64,000 bases of DNA. Source: Saprospiraceae bacterium (GTDB lineage: Bacteria > Bacteroidota > Bacteroidia > Chitinophagales > Saprospiraceae). Position numbers and translations under genes: made by a program. Positions 1 to 9,015 of the stretch are shown here, in pieces. The DNA is taken from the NCBI GenBank assembly GCA_020627705.1, contig JAHDGJ010000004.1, positions 1 to 64,000 of the forward strand, given 5' to 3'. The notes under the pieces were generated by a model. That model saw only the letters and a list, made by a program, of their open reading frames with translations, was not told the DNA's origin and searched no databases. How positions within the stretch are numbered: position 1 is the stretch's first letter; each line of letters opens with the position of its first letter.

Positions 1-2478
1 ATACATACCACTAGATAAATTCATAAATGTCTGAGGACTTGAGGCATTCGTTTGACTTAAATCTCCAGTTATATCAAAGGGAGCTGTCCCTCCTGTCCAA
101 GTAATGGTTACCTCACCATCACTCATTCCACAATTGGCATCCATTCCATTTGCACTTGTCGATAAATCGCAATCACTTCCATAAAATTCGGTACAGATTT
201 CTACAATTCCACAATCTATCCAATTCGAAGTATACGTAACACAAATGACGTAACTTCCATTAGGTGTTAGTCCAGTATATTCAGGATTAAATCCAGAGGA
301 TACTCCGTTGGCATTTGGAACAGGATTCGCAATCACACTACCGCAACTTCCTTGCTCATGTAACTCCCAAGATATATTCCAATCACTTGGTAAACAAAGG
401 AAAGATCCTACATCAATTTGTTGAGCAAACCCTAAAAATCCTGTAGCATCAGCAGTGGCATCCCAGCAATTCGTAATTGAATACGGTGCATCAATAGGAC
501 AATTTGGCGTCCAACATGAACTCGGATTAGCTGTTGCCCCTCCTGCCCATGAACGGTCCGGATAAGTCGCAACATTACCCATTCCTGTTTCAGTACAAGG
601 CACTGGACAAGTACCACAACCTCCAGTACCACAACCTCCTTCATAGATAATGTGAAAAGGACCAGAAAAATCCACACAATCATCATCATCTCCATCCACA
701 TTATCAGGTCCACAAGAAGGGCCAGAACAACCTGCGCAATCCAATGTTACTGGTACAACCCACAATTCTGATTCGTTTAAGTTTTCTGATTGACCATCGT
801 CATTATTATCAATAATAGTACCTGATGATGTTTGCATCCCTAGATAACATGGATTCACTCCAAATTGATACGTATCCTCATCCTCCAAATCATAACCCGC
901 TGCTATAGGGTCACAATTAAATATGGCATATCCCAATTCCGAAATTCCGCATAGTGGATCTGGTGGAGCATTGGTTCCGTCTCCATTGTAATCTATGTTT
1001 AAAGTACCACAACAAGGAACTGTATAGCTCCCCGATTGATCTTGATTAAACGCTGGAGAATTTACTCCTGTTATGTCATAAGTCCCAGCATCAGCATCAC
1101 AGACATCCTGCCCATAATATTCCATGCACACCCCCCCCACATCACATCCAGGTGATATGTCAAAGGTTACACACATAATGTAGTTTCCTGGGGTTAATCC
1201 AGACCACTCAGGATTAAATGAAGCATTTCCTCCATTGGCAGTAGTGACAGGAATAGAACTACCACACATTCCGCCGACATTATTATAGAGAGTGGCAGAT
1301 CTATTAGAATAACAACCATTTCCATTATCTCCAGGGGTATAAAACAAGCCTAAAAAACCAGACGCGTCAACTGTAACCTCATGACATGTCTCTACGGGTT
1401 GTCCATTTAATGGTGGAACAAATGCCGTTTCACACGATGGTACATCTGGAAAAGGGGGAACACTTGCTAAATTTGTGTAACCGGCAGCAATACAAGAAGG
1501 GTCTGTACAATCACACAAGGTAGGAGGTGAACCACAAGAAATATCGGCAGTCCATCCTGCTAGATTAACAAATTCGTCCGTTTCAAATTCTATGTAAAGA
1601 CAACCTCCTGAGGACATAACCATACCCGGACTTCCCGTTGAACCGCTGAACATGCCTATAATCGAAGCTCCGGAATTGTTTCCATCGTAAATTGTCATTT
1701 GATCACCTCCAAATGCACTATAATTTTCTACAGCCCAAGAGGTGAAATCTAATGTTAGGACATCACCTGTTGTACTGGGGCATATTAACCAACTCAAAGA
1801 AGCACTGCCACTAGGCGGCGCATTAGTACAATAATCACCTGAGGCGCCACCAGCATCTGTAAAGACGTCGCCACAACTAAAAGTTGGAAGTGGATCGTAA
1901 ATTAATCCCATTGGACACCCATGTGCAACACAGCCATCACCATCATCGTCTAGGTTCCAACCACAGCCAAAACCTCCAGTGTTGCAATCTAAATCCAAAG
2001 TTACTGGAACTACCCATACCATGGAAGGCCAACTTGGATCAGTATCCGAAAGTCCTCCACAATTGGATTCTTGAGTATCAAAATTTTGATCTTGATCATT
2101 GTCCATATCTAAGAAACAAGTATTGCTCGAATTGTAGGTAGCAGGATCATCAAGGTCATAACCAGCAGCTACCGGATCACATCCAAAAATTGCAAAGCCA
2201 ATACCAGAAGGATGAATTCCAGATGGTGTCGGTAATGTAAAATCCATGTTGCTGATGTAGGTAATTTCACTACCAGAGGGAAGATTATATGTTGAACAAT
2301 CTGCTTGTGTTACTCCATCAATTGCAACAGAATAAGTACCGGCATCCGCAGTAGGCAGAGGTGAAGCAAATACATTTGAATTAAAAAAGTTAACGAAAAG
2401 AATTAAAATATATTTTCCTGTATTCTTAACTATTTGCCAACTATTAATTGGCGAAATGAAGGTTACATGTCTTTTCAT
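1..2478 (-). CDS. Secreted cysteine-rich CUB / SprB-repeat-like surface protein, C-terminus beyond left edge
   Basis: The frame from the ATG at 2478 stays open for 826 codons to the window edge, so this is the N-terminal part of a larger protein. The N-terminus (MKRHVTFISP, then a hydrophobic stretch to about residue 40 ending near VFASP) looks like a long signal peptide. Residues about 203-315 resemble a CUB domain (an SCGDVF start, a YDGNNSG segment, and an ISCG end). Around it are repeated Cys-rich modules: AGYDLDDPATY and AGYDLEDEDTY begin two copies of one module, and SGFLGLFY and TGFLGFAQ begin two copies of another. The last residues before the edge (NCGMSDGEVTITWTGGTAPF) look like a SprB/gliding-adhesin repeat. 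I infer an outer-surface or secreted adhesin whose missing end probably carries a type IX sorting domain. No enzymatic motif is visible. Confidence 0.8.
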   Translation of the reverse strand, partial: MKRHVTFISPINSWQIVKNTGKYILILFVNFFNSNVFASPLPTADAGTYSVAIDGVTQADCSTYNLPSGSEITYISNMDFTLPTPSGIHPSGIGFAIFGCDPVAAGYDLDDPATYNSSNTCFLDMDNDQDQNFDTQESNCGGLSDTDPSWPSMVWVVPVTLDLDCNTGGFGCGWNLDDDGDGCVAHGCPMGLIYDPLPTFSCGDVFTDAGGASGDYCTNAPPSGSASLSWLICPSTTGDVLTLDFTSWAVENYSAFGGDQMTIYDGNNSGASIIGMFSGSTGSPGMVMSSGGCLYIEFETDEFVNLAGWTADISCGSPPTLCDCTDPSCIAAGYTNLASVPPFPDVPSCETAFVPPLNGQPVETCHEVTVDASGFLGLFYTPGDNGNGCYSNRSATLYNNVGGMCGSSIPVTTANGGNASFNPEWSGLTPGNYIMCVTFDISPGCDVGGVCMEYYGQDVCDADAGTYDITGVNSPAFNQDQSGSYTVPCCGTLNIDYNGDGTNAPPDPLCGISELGYAIFNCDPIAAGYDLEDEDTYQFGVNPCYLGMQTSSGTIIDNNDDGQSENLNESELWVVPVTLDCAGCSGPSCGPDNVDGDDDDCVDFSGPFHIIYEGGCGTGGCGTCPVPCTETGMGNVATYPDRSWAGGATANPSSCWTPNCPIDAPYSITNCWDATADATGFLGFAQQIDVGSFLCLPSDWNISWELHEQGSCGSVIANPVPNANGVSSGFNPEYTGLTPNGSYVICVTYTSNWIDCGIVEICTEFYGSDCDLSTSANGMDANCGMSDGEVTITWTGGTAPFDITGDLSQTNASSPQTFMNLSSGMY
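1131..1138 (-). repeat. G8 homopolymer inside the surface-protein gene
   Basis: Eight consecutive C on the plus strand (G on the coding strand) encode part of a Val-Gly-Gly-Val stretch of the adhesin-like gene. A G8 tract stands out in AT-rich coding DNA and could slip; a change of one base would truncate the protein. Only the tract is seen, not any variation. Confidence 0.6.
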
Positions 2479-2830
2479 TTTCAGAAGATCTTTTTTTTAA
2501 TAAATTTTATTCGCTTAGACAATATATTGCGTAGATGTTCGAATCATCAGAAAAAATGACTCTTCAGGTACTAATTCCGTGAATTGAGACAAAATCAATT
2601 CCTTCAGAATACTTCGTATTTCATAGAATGAAAAAGAGAATGAGCATAACTGACCTTTACTGACTAAAACATCTACCGTTGGAAAAACCATTTGATGGGC
2701 TGAATGATCCAATGACCACATTCAATTCTTAAGACTTTTATCATTTCAAAAAATAGCGAGGCTTCAAAATAAAGCCTCGCTACTATATGAAAAAAACATA
2801 CTTATTCTTAATGAATAAAAAGTTGAGTGC
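2479..2830. other. Intergenic region between two large minus-strand genes
   Basis: These 352 bases contain the terminator of the gene to the right (2754-2782) and, nearer 2479, the presumed promoter and leader of the adhesin gene, where the coding strand has A/T runs. A 68-codon minus-strand reading frame at 2515-2721 has no recognisable features and I do not call it a gene. No clear -33/-7 pair of the Bacteroidota type was identified. Confidence 0.6.
2754..2782 (-). terminator. Rho-independent terminator of the beta-helix gene
   Basis: A perfect 11-bp stem (TAGCGAGGCTT / AAGCCTCGCTA) with a 7-base loop lies 49 bases past the stop codon of the minus-strand gene ending at 2831. On the minus strand it is followed directly by six T (2748-2753). 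Confidence 0.9.
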
Positions 2831-5800
2831 TTAAATTTTTACCAATTTTATCAGAGTATTAGACCCTGAATTCAAAACAGCATTTAAATAATAAAACCCG
2901 GGTTTCCATTGAGCACCATCAATTTTTATTTCTGAACTATCGTTGGTAAGGAAGTTCTTGGAATAAACCAATTTCCCATTAGAATTGAAAATTTGTATTC
3001 TTTGTAAATCCAGGACTTGTTCTGTTGAGTTTAAAAACTCCACCTTAAATTCTTCAGTAAATACATTTGGGTAAACCAACAAACTACTTTCTCCTTTCTC
3101 ACAATTACTGAGTCTAATAAATTTAGTTCCTAGATATTCGTAAGCACCGTCAAAATCTATTTGTTTTAACCTAAAGTAAAGTCCATTACTACTCTTACTA
3201 TTTTGGAAGGAATAAAAATAACTTTCTCGCTCTAAAGAATTTCCCTTACCTATGACCTCACCAATAGAATCAAAATACTTACCATCAGTGCTTAATTCGA
3301 TGATGAATTTCTCGTTATTCACCTCACTTTGCGTAACCCAATTTAAGTCGATATTACACTGGTTTGAAACTACAGTAAAACTTGAAAGAATCACAGGAAC
3401 AGAAGGTTGAGTTACTGTAAAACCTGCGTCGACATCCGTGTAGTGTGCAGAGCCAGAAGTACCATCCAAATTGTCCTCTGTAGTTGCTGCGCATGTTGAA
3501 CAAATTGTGATTTGAGCACTTTGGAATGTAGTACCATCTATATCGCTATCTCCTATTGGATCGGTAGGATCATAATTTGGAACGGTTGCAAAATTAAATC
3601 CACTGGGAAGAGTAAACTCAACATAATAGCAATCTCCATAAGTTAACCCCCCAAAGAAATAAGCACCTGTGGCATCTGTAGTTACAGTTTCCAATAATGT
3701 TCCATCACATGCATATAGGTTAACTGTTGCTCCTGAAATTGGCACACCATCATCATCACCACTTTGATCATCTTCGTCATTAAAGACAACTCCCTGGATC
3801 GATCCATTGTCGCTACAGTCATTAGCTGGGATAGTTGTTACAAGACATGTACTACAAGTAGCTGTAGTCCCTGACCCAACACCTCCAGTTCCTTGACTTT
3901 CGTCACCTACTCGGAAATAATAATTATTAAATGCTCCAGTTGGAGAAGAACTATCATCAGTTTTAATAACACCACCAACATTATTATCCGTATTTGAAAT
4001 GGTATGACCGCTTAATGTTAAAATACTAGATACTTGAAAAACATCACTACAATAATTATATCCTCTCGTATCCACATCCATTTGTTCTTCTGAATCTGTC
4101 GCTCCGTATAAATAAAAAGTCCAAGTCCCTGCGTTATAAACAATCTTAAGAGAAACAGAACCTGAGCTGGAACTTCCGTAGGTATGTAATTGCAATAAAT
4201 TTGTAGTTGAAGAATAAACATCATTTAACCCATCAGTAAATTCTATAAATTGTAATCCTCGTGCTCCAGAAGACCCAGAATTAGCTCTTTTGAGAGCCAA
4301 GGCGTATCCAGAGGTGCCCGGTGCGGTCAAATCGGCATTATCAGAAGCTAAAGCAAAAACTAGCCAATGATCATTATCAATTCCTCGGCTTGTACCCATA
4401 TTTATTGTCCAATACATCTTTTCTGTAACATCAAATGTTTCCGTTTGAGAAATGTCATATGTTCCAGCTCCATTACAAGAAACAACAAGTCTACCTCCAG
4501 AAGAACAAAAATTATTATTAGTAGACCAATTACTTAAAGCATCACAATCATCACCATTAGCATATTCCAAACTTCCCGCACCATTTGACATAAAATGCCC
4601 ATCTGCCAAATGATCTAGTTTATTGTTATCTCCAGAAATATGCATTTCCGTAAAAATATCGATGCCCGTACAAGCCCCACTTGCATCATTTGTTGTGAAA
4701 GTATTGCTGTTAAAATTATATGTTGTATTATTATTTCCAATAGAAATATAGATTGCACCTCCTAAATCATTAACATCATTATTAGTAAAATAAGACCCAT
4801 CTAATGTCACATTGGCATCATTGAGATAAAGCGCTCCTCCTTTTGTTTCTCCAGCTGTAACCGCAAAGTTCCCATCAAAAGTTGAATTATTTATATCAAC
4901 TGTGACAGCGCTACTAGTACCATTTGCACTAATAGCCCCTCCTTGTAATGCCGCTTCATTTCCAATAAAATTACATCCAGTTATAGACACATTCGACCCT
5001 CCAATGATTGACATAGCACCTCCTACATCTTCGTTATTTACCACAGCAGTATTACATGTAAAATTTGTATTTAAAAAATCTACAGTAGAAATACCTTCAA
5101 TGGAAATTGCACCTCCATTTGCCGAATTCGTTTCATTACCATCAAAAACACATCCAATATAATTTACATTAGCGTTTCCTAAAATCCTAACAGCACCACC
5201 AGCCACAATTCGACTATTACAACTATACACTGTGTTTATAATATCTAAATTTCCACCAGGACCATTTACTGTCATTGCACTTCCGGTGCTTTGAACATTA
5301 TTATAAAAATTACACCCACTTATAGTTCCAGAACTACTTGCACCTTGATTAACAACCAAGGCATCTCCAGCCCAATCACAATTATCAAAATTACAATTAG
5401 AAATCGTCCATCCTGTTAGTCCTGCAACCACAACAACCGCACCTGCATTATTACCAGTAAACTCAATAAAAGTAAATCCATCAATTGTCGCGTTATTTCC
5501 TGCAATCGTAGCAAATGCTAAAGCATTATCATTTGCGCTATTATCAATAACAGCTCCATTTCCATTGACTGTCATGCCCGCTGGCAACTCAAAGCCGCCA
5601 AATGCATCACCCCAATCTGAGGACAGGCCACTCAATCCACCTGGGTAATATACTGCTTCAGCAAAATCAATGGTAGTTATACCATTTGCTACAGCGTGAT
5701 CATATGCGGCTTTCCATGTTCCGAAAGGAGTAATAGAATTTGGTAATACTGCAGCGGCATCCATCGCTGCTACATCAGCAAACTCAGGATAACAACTTGC

Positions 5801-5872
5801 AGGTGCAATTGTTATTTGGGAATAAACTAGGTTAAACGTAAAAAAACAAATAAATAGTAAAATCTTTCTCAT
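2831..5872 (-). CDS. Secreted right-handed beta-helix protein with SdrD-B-like domain and type IX sorting domain
   Basis: A 1013-residue protein with a signal peptide (MRKILLFICFFTFNLVYSQ). Residues about 60-400 are low-complexity, Asn/Gly-rich turns of the form 'ISGCNFYNN', 'GGAIS', 'DGSYFTNND', typical of a parallel beta-helix (polymorphic outer-membrane protein / pectate-lyase-like fold). Residues about 690-820 match an SdrD B-like (Cna-B type) domain, with GVVFNDEDDQSGDDDGVP and an acidic GDSDIDG loop likely to bind calcium. The last ~80 residues (VYPNVFTEEFKVEF ... GFYYLNAVL ... LIKLVKI) form a type IX secretion sorting domain. I infer export through the type IX system and attachment at, or release from, the surface. 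No catalytic residues can be assigned. It has its own terminator, and a separate promoter is likely because the next gene to the right diverges. Confidence 0.88.
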   Translation of the reverse strand: MRKILLFICFFTFNLVYSQITIAPASCYPEFADVAAMDAAAVLPNSITPFGTWKAAYDHAVANGITTIDFAEAVYYPGGLSGLSSDWGDAFGGFELPAGMTVNGNGAVIDNSANDNALAFATIAGNNATIDGFTFIEFTGNNAGAVVVVAGLTGWTISNCNFDNCDWAGDALVVNQGASSSGTISGCNFYNNVQSTGSAMTVNGPGGNLDIINTVYSCNSRIVAGGAVRILGNANVNYIGCVFDGNETNSANGGAISIEGISTVDFLNTNFTCNTAVVNNEDVGGAMSIIGGSNVSITGCNFIGNEAALQGGAISANGTSSAVTVDINNSTFDGNFAVTAGETKGGALYLNDANVTLDGSYFTNNDVNDLGGAIYISIGNNNTTYNFNSNTFTTNDASGACTGIDIFTEMHISGDNNKLDHLADGHFMSNGAGSLEYANGDDCDALSNWSTNNNFCSSGGRLVVSCNGAGTYDISQTETFDVTEKMYWTINMGTSRGIDNDHWLVFALASDNADLTAPGTSGYALALKRANSGSSGARGLQFIEFTDGLNDVYSSTTNLLQLHTYGSSSSGSVSLKIVYNAGTWTFYLYGATDSEEQMDVDTRGYNYCSDVFQVSSILTLSGHTISNTDNNVGGVIKTDDSSSPTGAFNNYYFRVGDESQGTGGVGSGTTATCSTCLVTTIPANDCSDNGSIQGVVFNDEDDQSGDDDGVPISGATVNLYACDGTLLETVTTDATGAYFFGGLTYGDCYYVEFTLPSGFNFATVPNYDPTDPIGDSDIDGTTFQSAQITICSTCAATTEDNLDGTSGSAHYTDVDAGFTVTQPSVPVILSSFTVVSNQCNIDLNWVTQSEVNNEKFIIELSTDGKYFDSIGEVIGKGNSLERESYFYSFQNSKSSNGLYFRLKQIDFDGAYEYLGTKFIRLSNCEKGESSLLVYPNVFTEEFKVEFLNSTEQVLDLQRIQIFNSNGKLVYSKNFLTNDSSEIKIDGAQWKPGFYYLNAVLNSGSNTLIKLVKI

Positions 5873-6159
5873 AATCAGGTTTATTTAAGACTTCCACAAA
5901 TTCATTCTATTTAAGAATATAGTTTGCGCTTTAAAAAAATTCACAAAGAACAATTTGGGATAAAAAACTTGAATGAAATTAAAATTTGGCGAACTTTGGT
6001 GTACGAATTCGGGGAATTCAGTCAAAATGATGCCTTTCGGAGCATTCATATTAATTTTTATTTTAACGTGTATACGTAAATTCGTTTTCTAAAAACTAAT
6101 AACTTGATCAATTATCTCCGTTTTTTCACATCATAAACAACCCCTTAATCATTCTTCAA
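5873..6159. other. Divergent intergenic region, promoters not resolved
   Basis: These 287 AT-rich bases separate the beta-helix gene (minus) from the AraC-type gene (plus), so they must hold both promoters. I found no convincing operator or small gene. Two GAATTC hexamers separated by GGG (about 6005-6019) are the only short symmetry seen, and they have no clear meaning. Confidence 0.5.
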
Positions 6160-7257
6160 ATGATGAAGCTTGTTCTACTTTTTTTGCTTTCCTTGATCTG
6201 TGGTATTGCTACTGGTATATTTTACTTTAAAAAAGAAAGCCTTGAATCGGATAAAAGATTATCATTATATTTTTCAGTTTTAGGATTGATTTTTTTCCAA
6301 ACGTTTTGTTCCACGTTTTTCGGATTGGACAACTTTCATCCACTTTTAATTCTGGCTTCTTTGCTTTTCTTCGTTTTGGTTTTATGCCTTCCTCCTTCGA
6401 TGTATTTATATGTTGTTTCTTTATTTAAAGACAATTCCTCCAAGACCATACTAAAAAATAGCTTAGCTCATTATATTCCTGCGATTGTCCTTCTGATAAT
6501 TAACATTTTTTCATTTATTTCTTTGTACAATTTAGATGTTGGTTCTGACAACTATATTTTGATAAATCAAATCAGAACCTATGCTAACTTCTTAGCGCTC
6601 TTTTTCCTTTTCTTGATTCAAAATATATTCTATATCTATTTAGCCTTTCGCTTATATTTCAAAAGGCAAATAGTGGTTCAAAGCACACAAAAAATAAATT
6701 CAAATGCTTCCTTAAAGTGGATGCTTTGGTTTATTACTGGTTTCACCTTCGTTATAATTTCTATCTACATTTTCCAAATAAGTCCACTAAATCCATTAAA
6801 AAGTTTTCTGAGGTATGGATTATTGGTTTATGTGCTGCTTATAATTTTTGGAGGAAATAAAAATGTTGAATTTCATTTAGGAAATCGACAAGATGAGAAA
6901 ATAGACAGTTCGAAAAGAGCCGAAATTGTAAAAAATCTAGTTGACAAAATGCTCAACCAAAAAGCATATTTAAACCCCAACTTAACGATTAGATCATTAG
7001 CAATAGACATAGGAACGAATACTAAATATCTCTCTTACGTGATAAACGAAGAGTTTGAAAAGAACTTCAGCTCATTTGTGAATCATTACAGAATTGAACA
7101 CTCCAAAGAAATGCTCCATGATCCAGAACATGAGATGTTTACTATTGAAAGTATTGCACAAGAAACAGGCTTCAAGTCCAAGTCCTCATTTAATGCGGCC
7201 TTTAAAAAGTTTACCAATACTACCCCTTCAAAATTTAAGAAATTGAAACTTGACTAA
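6160..7257 (+). CDS. Membrane-anchored AraC-family transcriptional regulator
   Basis: A 365-residue protein with two parts. Residues 1 to about 232 contain seven predicted membrane segments (for example 3-22, 34-54, 62-89, 104-124, 142-163, 184-204, 216-232). The last ~110 residues are an AraC-type double helix-turn-helix, with NTKYLSYVINEEFEKNF in the first half and ESIAQETGFKSKSSFNAAFK before the usual TPSKFKK end. This layout of a multi-pass sensor fused to AraC DNA binding is common in Bacteroidota and usually implies sensing of an envelope signal. The target is unknown; the nearest candidate is the CotH-like gene 126 bases downstream on the same strand. Two adjacent ATG codons begin the frame, and I keep the first. 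Confidence 0.88.
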   Translation: MMKLVLLFLLSLICGIATGIFYFKKESLESDKRLSLYFSVLGLIFFQTFCSTFFGLDNFHPLLILASLLFFVLVLCLPPSMYLYVVSLFKDNSSKTILKNSLAHYIPAIVLLIINIFSFISLYNLDVGSDNYILINQIRTYANFLALFFLFLIQNIFYIYLAFRLYFKRQIVVQSTQKINSNASLKWMLWFITGFTFVIISIYIFQISPLNPLKSFLRYGLLVYVLLIIFGGNKNVEFHLGNRQDEKIDSSKRAEIVKNLVDKMLNQKAYLNPNLTIRSLAIDIGTNTKYLSYVINEEFEKNFSSFVNHYRIEHSKEMLHDPEHEMFTIESIAQETGFKSKSSFNAAFKKFTNTTPSKFKKLKLD

Positions 7258-7383
7258 ATAGTTGGTGTTAAAACTTAGTAAAAGCATTACCCCTTATTTA
7301 AGAAAAACAACGTTCGAATTCTCCACAGCTTTCACTACTATATATCGTTTGATTAATATCTTCGCGATACGCCAAGAAACTCA

Positions 7384-9015
7384 ATGAAAAAAACTTTTGT
7401 CGTTTCTTTTATACTCTGCTTTTTAACTCCAAGACTGGTGTTAACCCAAGTTTTGAGCAGTTCCAATTTACCTCTGGTGAAAATTGACACGGATGGCCAA
7501 ACGATTGATCGAGAAACAAAGATCATGGCTAACATGAAGATTATAAATAATGGCATCGGAAATCGAAACAATGTTAATGATCCTGCCAACGAATATGATG
7601 GATGGATTGGAATCGAATATAGAGGCAACAGCTCTTTTGATTTGTTTGAGAAAAAAAGTTTTGGGATTGAAACACGAAATGAGGATGGAAGTAATCTAAA
7701 TATTTCTCTCTTAGGAATGCCTGAAGAAAATGATTGGGTACTCTACGGTCCTTTTAGTGATAAGACCCTGATTAGGAATGCCTTGGCGTATAGTTTAGCC
7801 AGAGATATAATGGATTATTCTCCAAGAACGACCTTCGTCGAGGTAACCCTAAATGGTGACTATCAAGGGGTATATATGTTTACGGAAAAAATAAAACGGG
7901 ACAACAACCGAGTTGACATCTCCAAACTTACTGAAGAAGATATCGCTGGCGAACAAGTAACTGGTGGATATATATTAAAATTCGACAAGGCGTCAGTCTA
8001 TTCTAATGAATTTGGATTCCCCTCATTTTACAAGCCGTATAATGGCGCATGGCAAGACTCATATTTCTTATTTCATTATCCCAAGCCAGGAAACATTTTA
8101 CCGCAACAAAAGCAATACATCGAAAATCATATTCGAGATTTCGAAGAAATTTTGGCAGGAGACAATTTTGATGATCCGGAACTTGGCTATCGTCAATGGA
8201 TTGATGTCCAAAGTTTTGTGGATTATTTTATCATCAACGAATTGAGTAAAAATCCTGATGCTTACCGACTGAGCACCTATTTTTATAAAGATCGAGACGA
8301 TGAGGATGGCCGAATAAAAAAAGGTCCAGTATGGGATTATAATTTAGCCTTTGGCAATGTCAATTATTGTACAGACGGACACTTCGAAAACTTTGTCGTA
8401 AAGAGATTCAATTTTACCTGTCCAGATGATCAATGGGTTATACATTTTTGGTGGAAGCGATTGCTCTCTGACAAATATTTTACCGACCAAATAAAGGAGC
8501 GTTGGGAAATCTTAAGATCGGATGTTTTTAGCAATGCTCGGTTAAATGCTAAAGTGGACTCCTTAGAAAATATTGTGGCAGAGGCACAAATGAGAAATTT
8601 TCAATTGTACCCAAATTTAAACGAATGGGTCTGGCCAAATTTTTCGGTGGAAGGAAGTTTTGACGGAGAAGTGGAGCGGTTGAAAGATTGGTTGATCAAA
8701 AGAGCCCTTTGGATTGATAATGGGGTTGAACAATTAGAACCTTCTGATTACGACCCTGGATTTCCAATTAACCCACAAATTTTTCCGAACCCTCTAACCG
8801 AAGAATCAATTCTTCAATTCTACTCACATCAAAATGCCGTCGTTTCTTATGACATTTTTGACCTCTCCGGCAAGCGTATCATATCGCGAAATGTTGAAAA
8901 CAAAATCAGTGGACTAAACCAAACCAATTTATATCCTGAATTAAATCCAGGATTGTACGTGCTCCATTTAAGAGTAAACGATAACGAATTTCACTTCAAG
9001 ATTTTGAAAGACTAA
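7384..9015 (+). CDS. Secreted CotH-kinase family protein with type IX sorting domain
   Basis: A 543-residue protein with a signal peptide (MKKTFVVSFILCFLTPRLVLTQ). The body matches the CotH kinase fold: RGNSSFDLFEKKSFGIE (the RG-SS-KK nucleotide-loop motif), WVLYGPFSDKTLIRNALAY, FTEKIKRDNNRVDI, NELSKNPDAYRLSTYFYKDR and the metal-binding-type GPVWDYNLAFGN. The C-terminal ~80 residues (IFPNPLTEESILQFY ... GLYVLHL ... FKILKD) are a type IX sorting domain. CotH of Bacillus is a spore-coat protein kinase; a kinase role for this secreted protein is inference. It converges on pfkA with no intergenic base: its TAA ends at 9015 and the pfkA stop begins at 9016. Confidence 0.88.
   Translation: MKKTFVVSFILCFLTPRLVLTQVLSSSNLPLVKIDTDGQTIDRETKIMANMKIINNGIGNRNNVNDPANEYDGWIGIEYRGNSSFDLFEKKSFGIETRNEDGSNLNISLLGMPEENDWVLYGPFSDKTLIRNALAYSLARDIMDYSPRTTFVEVTLNGDYQGVYMFTEKIKRDNNRVDISKLTEEDIAGEQVTGGYILKFDKASVYSNEFGFPSFYKPYNGAWQDSYFLFHYPKPGNILPQQKQYIENHIRDFEEILAGDNFDDPELGYRQWIDVQSFVDYFIINELSKNPDAYRLSTYFYKDRDDEDGRIKKGPVWDYNLAFGNVNYCTDGHFENFVVKRFNFTCPDDQWVIHFWWKRLLSDKYFTDQIKERWEILRSDVFSNARLNAKVDSLENIVAEAQMRNFQLYPNLNEWVWPNFSVEGSFDGEVERLKDWLIKRALWIDNGVEQLEPSDYDPGFPINPQIFPNPLTEESILQFYSHQNAVVSYDIFDLSGKRIISRNVENKISGLNQTNLYPELNPGLYVLHLRVNDNEFHFKILKD

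Noticed and set aside
432-713. 93-codon minus-strand frame with Met-rich start
   Set aside because: It is out of frame within the open 826-codon adhesin gene and of low-complexity composition, so it is a shadow.
2515-2721. 68-codon minus-strand reading frame between two large genes
   Set aside because: It has no signal peptide or known motif, and it occupies the leader of the adhesin gene.
6005-6019. Paired GAATTC hexamers as an operator
   Set aside because: Each hexamer is palindromic by itself and the arrangement is not repeated elsewhere that I could see.
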